Shown here in pieces: positions 1 through 6,937 of a stretch of DNA of 35,950 bases; within the stretch, counting starts at the first letter, position 1; each line of letters begins with the position of its first letter. The DNA lies in contig CAIQIQ010000025.1 of assembly GCA_903871935.1 (NCBI GenBank), forward strand, positions 1-35,950, read 5' to 3'. Both the position numbers and the translations under genes were made by a program. The notes under the pieces are model-generated. The model was not told the DNA's origin. It did no database searches and saw only the letters and a program-made list of their open reading frames with translations. The DNA is from an uncultured Phycisphaerales bacterium (GTDB lineage: Bacteria > Planctomycetota > Phycisphaerae > Tepidisphaerales > Tepidisphaeraceae).

Positions 1-1272
1 CTTCCGGCGACGACGGCGGTTGAGCGGCTGCTGGATGCATGGCCGGATGAGTTTCGCGAGCAACGGCTGATGCTGGATGTGCAGGATGCGGAGATTCAGA
101 TTCGCGGGGTGATCGGATTGCCGGACCTGGCCCGGCCGACGGCGAAGTATCAGTATACGTACCTGAATGGCCGGTATATCCGCGATCGGTTTCTGCAGCA
201 TGCGGTGCGCGAGGCGTATCGCGGTTTGACGGAGCCGGGAAGGCATCCGGCGGCGATTCTGCTGATCACCATGCCGCCGGAGGATGTGGATGTAAATGTG
301 CACCCGACGAAGATTGAGGTGCGGTTTCGCGATTCCGGACGGCTGCATGGGCTGGTGCTGGCGGAGATTCGCGAGAAGCTGTTAGGCAACGATCTGGCGC
401 CGGCGGCGGTTGTGCCCGGGCGGAATGCGCCGGGGGGGAGGTCGGTGAATGCTGAGCCGGGGCCGCGCGAGAAGTTGGCCGAGTTCTTTCGCCAGCACTT
501 TCCGGATGAGGTTAATCCGCCGACGCCGGTGAGCCCGGCCGGGGCGGCGGTGACGCCGGGGTTCTTCGATAGCCCGCAGCCGACGCAGGCGACGATCAGC
601 TTTCCCGCTGTGGCGCCAGCGCAGGGGCATGTGGATGTCGCGGCAATCGGGAGGCAACAGGAACAGGGCGAACCGGAGAGGGCGCCAAGTTCGTCGCGGG
701 CATCGGCAATCCAACTTCACGGCAGCTATCTGATCGTGGAGAGCGGCGAAGGGATGGAGATCATCGACCAGCATGCGCTGCATGAGCGGATACTGTTTGA
801 GGAGCTCAAGGAGCGGCTGGCGCGGGGGCCGCTGGAGTCGCAGCAGCTTCTGATCCCCGAGCCGGTGAAGGTTACGCCCAAGCAAATGGCGCTGCTGGAT
901 CAGGTGCAGGGGGTGCTGGGCAAGCTGGGGATCGAGGTGCATGAGTTTGGGCCTGGCACGGTGGCCATTCAGGCTTTCCCTAGTTTTCTGCATCGGGTGA
1001 ACCCGGTGAAGTTTGTGCAGGAGCTATTAGAGCGCGGCGAGAATGAGCAGCTCGATTTGCATGAAGAGGAACTGCTGCACGAGGTGCTGGATATGATGGC
1101 GTGCAAGGCGGCGGTGAAGGCGGGAGATCCGCTGACAGCGCAGGAGATCGAGGCGCTGTTGGCGCGTCGGCATCTGGTGGATCGGTCCAGCAACTGCCCG
1201 CACGGCCGGCCGACAACGCTGAAGCTGTCGCTGAAGGATCTGGAGAAGCAGTTCAAACGGACGGGGTTTTGA
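1..1272 (+). CDS. mutL: DNA mismatch repair protein MutL (5' end outside window)
   Basis: MutL couples mismatch recognition by MutS to strand incision. The reading frame is open from the first base of the window, so the N-terminal ATPase region with its GHKL motifs is missing and what remains starts in the transducer domain (HPTKIEVRF at codons 101-109, typical of MutL). A variable linker covers roughly codons 130-230. The C-terminal dimerisation/endonuclease domain follows: DQHALHE from codon 256 fits the metal-binding DQHA-x2-E-x4-E endonuclease motif, ACKAAVKAG lies near codon 367 and CPHGRP near codon 399. This indicates a nicking-competent MutL as in bacteria without MutH. It converges on panE, with a shared hairpin between them. 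Identification is very secure; the true start lies upstream. Confidence 0.96.
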   Translation, partial: LPATTAVERLLDAWPDEFREQRLMLDVQDAEIQIRGVIGLPDLARPTAKYQYTYLNGRYIRDRFLQHAVREAYRGLTEPGRHPAAILLITMPPEDVDVNVHPTKIEVRFRDSGRLHGLVLAEIREKLLGNDLAPAAVVPGRNAPGGRSVNAEPGPREKLAEFFRQHFPDEVNPPTPVSPAGAAVTPGFFDSPQPTQATISFPAVAPAQGHVDVAAIGRQQEQGEPERAPSSSRASAIQLHGSYLIVESGEGMEIIDQHALHERILFEELKERLARGPLESQQLLIPEPVKVTPKQMALLDQVQGVLGKLGIEVHEFGPGTVAIQAFPSFLHRVNPVKFVQELLERGENEQLDLHEEELLHEVLDMMACKAAVKAGDPLTAQEIEALLARRHLVDRSSNCPHGRPTTLKLSLKDLEKQFKRTGF

Positions 1273-1281
1273 CAGCCAAGC

Positions 1282-1307
1282 AAGCGATCGGGATTACCCG
1301 ACCGCTT
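1282..1307. terminator. bidirectional terminator hairpin between mutL and panE
   Basis: Two 11-base arms (1282-1292 and 1297-1307) are complementary except for one position and enclose a 4-base loop. The hairpin lies between the convergent mutL and panE genes, and the panE stop codon (1294-1296) falls in the loop and arm junction. There is no long T run, so efficiency is uncertain. Confidence 0.5.
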
Positions 1308-2250
1308 GATGAGGCGCTGGGGTGGCCTCTTGCATAGACAGCAGGGCGTAGAGCATTTGTAGGCGTGGGGTTGATACGCCCAACTTTTGTGCGGTACGCA
1401 ATGGGTTGCCGATGATGGCATCGAGTTCGATTGCTCGACCGCTCTCTCGGTCGATCTGCATGCTGCTGCGGTAGGCGCCCATTGTCAGGGTTCGGCGGAT
1501 GTTCAGTTCGAGGAGTGTTGCGTCCAGGTTGAATCCAGCGGCATGGGCGGTTCGGATCACCTCATCCATGAGTTGCCGCGCGAGTTCCAGGCCGGCCGGG
1601 TGGTTGATGATCTTGTCGGTTGTTAGTGCCAGGGCAGCGCCAAGGCCGTTGAAGGGGACGTTCCAGATCAGTTTTTCCCAACGTCCCATGTTCAGGTCAT
1701 CGAGCATGTGGCACTCGACTTTGCTGGCGTTGAACATGGTGTCGATCTGGCGGAGGCGCTGCGAGATCGGGCGGCCAAACTCGCCGATCTTGATCATGCC
1801 GTAGTCGGTGTGTCGGATGTGACCTGGCGCTGTTCGGTTGATACAGACGAATGCCAGGCCGCCGAGGATGCGTGAAGGGCCGAACAGGTCGGCCAGTTGT
1901 TGCTCGTTTCCCAGGCCGTTTTGCAGGGTGAGGATGGCGGTCTGGTCGTGGAGGAGCGGGGTGATCAGTTCCTGGAAACGGTTATTTGTGGTGGTCTTCA
2001 GGGTAACCAGGACCACATCGGCTTTGGGCATCTCCTGAGGCCGGTGGTAGAGGTTCAGGGCGGAGGGCTTAAGGATGAAGTCGCCATCTTTGCTGTGGAT
2101 TTCCATGCCGTGCTGGCGGACATGGTCGTAGTCGCTGCGGAGGAGCCAGTGGACATCGTGGCCGTGCTGGGCGAGACGGCCGCCGTAGTAGCAGCCCACA
2201 GCGCCAGCGCCCACAACTGCAAAGCGAGGTCGATCCGGGAGAGCGTCCAT
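1294..2250 (-). CDS. panE: 2-dehydropantoate 2-reductase (ketopantoate reductase)
   Basis: PanE reduces ketopantoate to pantoate with NADPH in the pantothenate/CoA pathway, in the cytoplasm. Counting from the ATG at 2250 (318 residues), the Rossmann motif GAGAVG is at 14-19, the LVTLKTTTNN segment at 81-90, the conserved NG at 111-112, and the W-E-K-L-I-W-N segment around 191-197 supplies the catalytic-type lysine K193. The E-L-D segment of the C-terminal helical domain is also present. Length is normal for the family. An in-frame TTG at 2259 would add three residues; neither start has a clear Shine-Dalgarno sequence, so ATG is preferred. Some family members act on other 2-oxo acids, so the exact substrate is inferred. 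Confidence 0.88.
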   Translation of the reverse strand: MDALPDRPRFAVVGAGAVGCYYGGRLAQHGHDVHWLLRSDYDHVRQHGMEIHSKDGDFILKPSALNLYHRPQEMPKADVVLVTLKTTTNNRFQELITPLLHDQTAILTLQNGLGNEQQLADLFGPSRILGGLAFVCINRTAPGHIRHTDYGMIKIGEFGRPISQRLRQIDTMFNASKVECHMLDDLNMGRWEKLIWNVPFNGLGAALALTTDKIINHPAGLELARQLMDEVIRTAHAAGFNLDATLLELNIRRTLTMGAYRSSMQIDRESGRAIELDAIIGNPLRTAQKLGVSTPRLQMLYALLSMQEATPAPHQAVG

Positions 2251-2420
2251 GGTGGTCAATAGATCACGGGTTGAAGCGAGCTTGTCAAGGACAACGAGTT
2301 AATTCACTATATCCATATAGGAAAAGTAGACTTTCACCGGGGATGCCATTATGGTTATGAGCTCCGTGAACCGAGCGGCCGTTGCGGCTGTATTTGTTAG
2401 TCATGGAGAGAGAAGCTGTT
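2251..2420. promoter_or_regulatory. divergent intergenic region panE / nirA
   Basis: This 170-base spacer between divergent genes must hold both promoters. It is AT-richer than its neighbours. A TTGTCA sequence is at 2282-2287 and CATATAGG at 2314-2321, an octamer also found upstream of two other plus-strand transcription units in the window. TAATTCAC at 2300-2307 is identical to one half of the palindrome at 13465-13480. The promoter assignment itself is not certain. Confidence 0.35.
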
Positions 2421-4106
2421 ATGAGTCATTACAAGCCAGGAATGGCCGACAACGAACGCGTCAAGAATGAGAAGGATGCGTTGGATGTCTGGGAGGATAT
2501 CTCCCGGTATGCGAAGCTTGGGTTCAAGGCCATCGCTGAAGATGATTTTGCCCGCATGCGCTGGTATGGCATCTACCAACAGAAGCCCAATGAAGGGCAT
2601 TTCATGTTGCGGATCAAGCTGCCGGGCGGCCGGCTCACGCCGATGCAGTTGCGCGAGATCGGGATGATGGGCAATCAGTACGCCCGTGGGTTTGGCGATA
2701 TCACCACGCGGCAGGACATTCAGTTTCATTGGCTCACCATTGAGAATTTCCCGGACATCTTTGACCGTATCTACAACAAGTGCGGTCTGTATACGGACTT
2801 CGCCTGCGGCGATACGCCACGCAATATCTGCTCGTGCCCGCTGGATGGGCTGCTGGTCAACCAGGTCTGCCAGACAGGTGACATCGTCCAGAAACTTTCG
2901 GACATGTTCCGTGCCGGCGGCAAAGAGTTTTCGAACCTGCCGCGGAAGTTCAAGTGCAGCGTGAGCGCGTGCCCGATCCACTGCAACCAGCCGCAGATCA
3001 ACGATATCGGAGTCTTTGGCGTGATCCGCAAGGCTGATGGGAAAGATCAGCGTGGCGTCGGTGTCGTTGTCGGGGGCGGGCTGTCGAATACGCCGCATTT
3101 TGCGCAGGGGCTGCGCGTGTTCGTGCCCGAGGAGAAGGTCCAGGAGCAACTGCCGGCGATCGTTCGGCAGCTTGCGCTGATGTTCAATGATTCGGAGGAG
3201 CGCCGGTACAAGCGCAAGTATGCCCGGTTCAAGTTCACGGTTGCGGACAAGGGGTGGCAGTGGGTGCGCGATGACCTGGAGCGGCGATTGGGATATCCAC
3301 TGATCCATGATGAAAGCATCGTGGATCCGCGCGGGGCGCTGCATACGGATCACATGGGCATTGGCAGGCAGAGCAACGGGCTGTTCTACGTGGGGTCGCC
3401 GGTGCAGCGTGGCCGGATGACGTGCGATCAGATGATCGCGGTGGCCGATTTGGCCGAGCGCTTTGGTGAGCCGGGCAAGGGGCAGATCCGGTTGTCGCAG
3501 AAGCAGAATCTGCTGCTGGTGAACATCCCCGAGGGTAATGTGGCGGAACTCTCGGGCGAGTTGGAGAAGATTGATCTGCCGCCGAAGGCACCGTTGTGGC
3601 GGAGCAACCTGGTGAGCTGCACGGGGATGCAGTTCTGCAACCTGGCGGTGGTGGAGACGAAGGATCGGTCGCTGGAGGTGCTGAAGCACCTGGAGCAGGA
3701 AGTGCCGGGGTTGGATTCGGCGATCATGGTGTCGGTGAGCGGCTGCCCGAACTCCTGCGCGCAGGTGCATATCGCCGATATCGGGTTGACCGGAACCAAG
3801 GCGATCTGGAACGGCAAGAAGGTGGATGCGTTCGACCTGATGCTTGGCGGGTGCCTGGGAGCGGAGAAAGCCTGGGCGAAGACGATCGTGCCGAAGATTC
3901 CGGCCGACCTGGTGAAGCAAGTGATCGTGCAGCTTGCCCGGAATTACATGGAGAACCGGGTTGAGTTCACCGATGCCGATCCCGAGCCGTTTCATGCGTT
4001 TGTGGCGCGGCACGATGCGAAGGAACTGGCCGGGTATGCGGCGATACCGGACTGGACTCCGCCGGTGAAACGAGTGCGGGCGGAGCCGGAGCCTGAGACG
4101 GTGTGA
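2421..4106 (+). CDS. nirA: ferredoxin-dependent nitrite reductase (siroheme/4Fe-4S, NirA type)
   Basis: Enzymes of this family reduce nitrite to ammonium (or sulfite to sulfide) by six electrons from ferredoxin, using siroheme bridged to a 4Fe-4S cluster. The 561-residue protein has the two pseudo-symmetric halves of the family. The cluster ligands are C400-x5-C406 (CTGMQFC) and C442-x3-C446 (GCPNSC). The CTGxQFC form, followed by A-x-x-E-T-K, matches assimilatory nitrite reductases rather than sulfite reductases. The start at 2421 is chosen because GGAGAG (2405-2410) precedes it by 10 bases; ATG 2403 and TTG 2382 are in frame upstream but poorly supported. No nitrate reductase or transporter is adjacent, so the substrate rests on motif similarity. 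Confidence 0.9.
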   Translation: MSHYKPGMADNERVKNEKDALDVWEDISRYAKLGFKAIAEDDFARMRWYGIYQQKPNEGHFMLRIKLPGGRLTPMQLREIGMMGNQYARGFGDITTRQDIQFHWLTIENFPDIFDRIYNKCGLYTDFACGDTPRNICSCPLDGLLVNQVCQTGDIVQKLSDMFRAGGKEFSNLPRKFKCSVSACPIHCNQPQINDIGVFGVIRKADGKDQRGVGVVVGGGLSNTPHFAQGLRVFVPEEKVQEQLPAIVRQLALMFNDSEERRYKRKYARFKFTVADKGWQWVRDDLERRLGYPLIHDESIVDPRGALHTDHMGIGRQSNGLFYVGSPVQRGRMTCDQMIAVADLAERFGEPGKGQIRLSQKQNLLLVNIPEGNVAELSGELEKIDLPPKAPLWRSNLVSCTGMQFCNLAVVETKDRSLEVLKHLEQEVPGLDSAIMVSVSGCPNSCAQVHIADIGLTGTKAIWNGKKVDAFDLMLGGCLGAEKAWAKTIVPKIPADLVKQVIVQLARNYMENRVEFTDADPEPFHAFVARHDAKELAGYAAIPDWTPPVKRVRAEPEPETV

Positions 4107-4362
4107 GGGGAAGAGAGAGGGCGTGAGGGGGATTTGGGAGAGGGCGTGAGGGGGAGACACGGGGACGCGCGGACACGGGGAGCGGAAAGGCGCCCGGGGG
4201 CGAAGTTCGATGCTCTGGGGTTCTTCGCTGACTTCTTCGACGACCAGGGCGTGGAGATGGCGGATCAGGGCGCGGTGCTCGGGCGGGTTGGCGAAATCGT
4301 CAAGAGTATTGGTGCGAGCGCGGGTCCGGAGATAGACTGGGAGCAGGTAAGGAGCTTCCAAG
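4107..4362. other. intergenic spacer with G-rich direct repeats
   Basis: The 256-base gap between nirA and the next gene holds an exact 18-base direct repeat (4115-4132 and 4138-4155) followed by two copies of GACACGGGG. Such GC-purine tracts recur in planctomycete intergenic DNA and give spurious proline/serine/valine-rich translations on the other strand. From about 4200 to 4340 the sequence has coding-like composition, but I see no start-stop arrangement or recognisable family there. A Shine-Dalgarno for the next gene closes the spacer. Confidence 0.45.
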
Positions 4363-5118
4363 ATGAACCGACTTCGGAAAGTGGTTTTGGCGGTGGCTGT
4401 GTTGCTGGTGGCGGGTGCGTGGGCAGGCGCCCAAGATGCCCAGCCGGCGACGAGTGTCGAATCCCTGACGGTGAAGCTCTGGCCCAAGGAGCGCATCGAG
4501 TCGTGCCTGAAGGAGCTGGAGGCCCAGAAGGCGGCCGGGCTGGTTTCCGATAAGGGCTACGAGCAGCGGCGGAAGATGCTGCAGGATCGCCTCGCCGGGA
4601 CGTTCAAGCCGACGGCTTTGTCGGCGACGGATCCGCCGCTGAACCTCGTGCAGAACGGGGGATTCGAACAGATCAACAAGAACTCGAGCAAGGACCGCAG
4701 CCGCTGGCTGTGGTGGGGCGGGTGGAGTTGGGGCGGCGACTACGAGAACATGTGGGAAGAGCAGAAGGAGAACGTCCATTCCGGGCAATTCTCCGCCCGC
4801 ATCCGCTGCGTGGGCCAGAAGGGACGGATCGGCATCAGCACGCCGCCGCTGCCGGTGGTGAGCGGGGCGAAGGAGTTTGTCCTGCGCTTCTGGGCCAAGG
4901 GCGAGGGCGACAACATGCTGTTCGTCAACTATGAAGGGGCGGTCACCGGTACGATAACTCAGAAGATGCCGAACCAGTGGAAAGAGATCACCGTCAAGGG
5001 GACCGTCGGTGAGGGGAAGGAAAAGACCTTCATACTCTACTTCTATGTCATCGGCGAAGGCACGATCTGGCTGGATGATGTCAACCTTGTTCCTGTGGGC
5101 GGCAATCTCGACGAGTAG
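4363..5118 (+). CDS. secreted carbohydrate-binding-like protein with SHOCT-like segment
   Basis: This is a 251-residue protein with a good Shine-Dalgarno (TAAGGAG, 4348-4354, 8 bases upstream). Residues 1-23 form a signal peptide (basic MNRLRK, hydrophobic core, AGA-Q cleavage site). Residues about 45-80 (KELEAQKAAGLVSDKGYEQR and beyond) resemble a SHOCT short domain, a helical hairpin often associated with membrane or oligomerisation functions. From about residue 92 the NLVQNGGFE opening, a central W-rich stretch, and the closing IWLDDVNLVP are typical of CBM4/9-like jelly-roll carbohydrate-binding domains. No catalytic motif is visible. It is followed after 39 bases by the DUF4091 gene, so it is probably exported to help that enzyme hold its glycan. 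The fold is inferred from pattern only. Confidence 0.7.
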   Translation: MNRLRKVVLAVAVLLVAGAWAGAQDAQPATSVESLTVKLWPKERIESCLKELEAQKAAGLVSDKGYEQRRKMLQDRLAGTFKPTALSATDPPLNLVQNGGFEQINKNSSKDRSRWLWWGGWSWGGDYENMWEEQKENVHSGQFSARIRCVGQKGRIGISTPPLPVVSGAKEFVLRFWAKGEGDNMLFVNYEGAVTGTITQKMPNQWKEITVKGTVGEGKEKTFILYFYVIGEGTIWLDDVNLVPVGGNLDE

Positions 5119-5157
5119 GTGAGTTGGAGCGCGGTGCGCCCGAGTGAAAGGATACCC

Positions 5158-6852
5158 ATGAACCCAAGACTTCTTCTGATCGCGGTGCTGTCGCTGCCGG
5201 TGGCGGCGATGGCGGCGGATGTTGACCTGTACGTGACCGATTACAACGAGAACCCCAGTCCAGAACAGAAGGCGCTGGTGGAGCAGGCCGTCACCATTCC
5301 CAACGCGGAGGAAGTGAGCGTGAAGGTCGGGGGCAAGGCGCTGACCTACAAAGAGCCCAAGTCGGTTGCGATTCGCCGCGGTGGCAAGGGCGAGGAGCGG
5401 CAGGCCAGGCTGTCGGCGGCGCCGGGCGAGTACGAACCATTCAGCTTTCTGCTGCGGCCCAAGGAAAACCTCGAGCAGGTATTCATATCGGCCAGCGACC
5501 TGAAGGGACCTGCGGGCGCGATCCCGGCCGCTACTGTCAAGGTGACTTCGGTCGAAGGCTTTTTGGGGGCGGGGCGAGATGTGCTGACGCCCGTTGGCAA
5601 TCCCTGGAACATGGCCGCCAATGCGGCGGAGTATTTCTGGGTTACGGTGCACGTGCCGGCGGATGCCAAGGCCGGTGCGTATGCCGGCGAGGTGGCGGTC
5701 ACCGCTGGCGGCAAGGCGGTTGGCCAGATCGCCGTCAGCCTGGATGTGCTGCCGATCCAGTTGGAGGATCCCCCCTTTGCCCTGGGGTACAACTATTCTT
5801 CCCCGAAGAATGACAAGGCGTTGGCCGCTCATTTGGCCGACATGCGCGCTCACGGCATGACGACTGTGGCGTCCCTGTACAACTTTAGTTTGCCCGTGCA
5901 GGATGCCGACACATCGGAACTGAGCAACTTTATTGAGGCGTACAAGAAGGCGGGCTTCCCCGGCATCTTCTACTTTGCCACGCCGATGGACCTGGAACTG
6001 AGGGATCTGGCCGGATACGGCAACCCGTGGTCCAAGCGATGGCAGCAGAAGTACGTCAAGGTAATGCGGCAGATTCACGAGGAGGTCATGAAGCACAACG
6101 TGCCGACGGTCATGAGCATCGGGGATGAGATGACCAACCGTGGCATCGAGGGCGTCAAGATCGCTGAGCAGATGGCCCGCCTGACGGCCGAAGAACTGCC
6201 CGAGATCGCTGTTACCAGCGACATGAACGGGTACATGGAAGTGATGGCGATGGCGCCGTACCTGAACATCGCGACGTTCAACAATGGATGGGATGGCGCT
6301 GATCACCACAACAAGGGTCGCCATCTGCTGAACCGGAAGTTCCTTGAAGAACTGCAGCAGAAGACGCCGGCGATTCCCTGGTTCGTTAACGCGGGCAGTG
6401 GGCGGTTCCCTTATGGCTTGTTCTTCTGGAAGATGACGAAGTACGGGGTACGCGGGAAGGTTGAGTGGTATTACAACCTGGGCAACAACGAGCGCGGGTC
6501 GCTGGTGCGGCTCGATAAAGAGAATATCTATCCAACGCTCGATTACGAGCGCAGTCGCGAGGGAATCGATGACCTGAAGTATCTGTGCAAACTCGAGAAG
6601 CTGGTGGCGCAGGCACAGCAGGCCAAGATAGGTTCCGAGGAGGTTGCGAAGGCTCAGGCGGTCCTCAAGGGGATTGCCGATAGCATCCAGGATGACTGGA
6701 CGATCTATGACACGGGCACGCGTTTCTCGATTGACGGCTTTGGTGTTGTTGATCCGGAGAAGGCGGCATCTCTCGGGCAGTTCAATTCGGTCCGGGCGGT
6801 CGTGGTGGAACGTATTCTGGCCCTCCAGGCGGTTGCCGGGATGGGCAAGTAG
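5158..6852 (+). CDS. secreted DUF4091 glycoside-hydrolase-like protein
   Basis: The start is ATG 5158, preceded by AAAGGA, which gives a clean signal peptide (MNPRLLLIAVLSLPVAAMAA) and 564 residues. The mature protein has an N-terminal beta-sandwich region (about 60-200; the ending of its YEPFSFLLRP segment is typical). A TIM-barrel-like region follows with YNYSSPKNDKALAAHLADMR at its beginning, and the C-terminal DUF4091 signature is VEWYYNLGNN then REGIDDLKYL. Members of this family sit in polysaccharide utilisation loci of Bacteroidota and Planctomycetota and are thought to be glycosidases; substrate is generally unknown. Acidic residues in GDEMTNRG and the WYYN region are candidates for catalysis. 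It is the middle gene of the 4363-9436 cluster and would act outside the cytoplasm. Confidence 0.8.
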   Translation: MNPRLLLIAVLSLPVAAMAADVDLYVTDYNENPSPEQKALVEQAVTIPNAEEVSVKVGGKALTYKEPKSVAIRRGGKGEERQARLSAAPGEYEPFSFLLRPKENLEQVFISASDLKGPAGAIPAATVKVTSVEGFLGAGRDVLTPVGNPWNMAANAAEYFWVTVHVPADAKAGAYAGEVAVTAGGKAVGQIAVSLDVLPIQLEDPPFALGYNYSSPKNDKALAAHLADMRAHGMTTVASLYNFSLPVQDADTSELSNFIEAYKKAGFPGIFYFATPMDLELRDLAGYGNPWSKRWQQKYVKVMRQIHEEVMKHNVPTVMSIGDEMTNRGIEGVKIAEQMARLTAEELPEIAVTSDMNGYMEVMAMAPYLNIATFNNGWDGADHHNKGRHLLNRKFLEELQQKTPAIPWFVNAGSGRFPYGLFFWKMTKYGVRGKVEWYYNLGNNERGSLVRLDKENIYPTLDYERSREGIDDLKYLCKLEKLVAQAQQAKIGSEEVAKAQAVLKGIADSIQDDWTIYDTGTRFSIDGFGVVDPEKAASLGQFNSVRAVVVERILALQAVAGMGK

Positions 6853-6937
6853 AAGTCACCAGCGTACCGGGCGATGTAATGGATCTATGAAAGCAGCGTA
6901 ATCCACCGCGTTTCAAAGAGCATGAGGGCCCAGGCAG

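Noticed and set aside
4200..4362. Short coding-like stretch before the carbohydrate-binding-like gene
   Set aside because: Open in both orientations but with no supported start-stop, no recognised family and a repeat-derived left part.
2397..4496. Long open frame on the minus strand opposite nirA
   Set aside because: Arginine/histidine/proline-rich translation with no family resemblance, fully antisense to a clear gene; a by-product of GC-rich codon usage.
4300..6324. 674-codon minus-strand frame opposite the carbohydrate-binding and DUF4091 genes
   Set aside because: It covers two well-supported genes and its translation is low-complexity R/H/L-rich.
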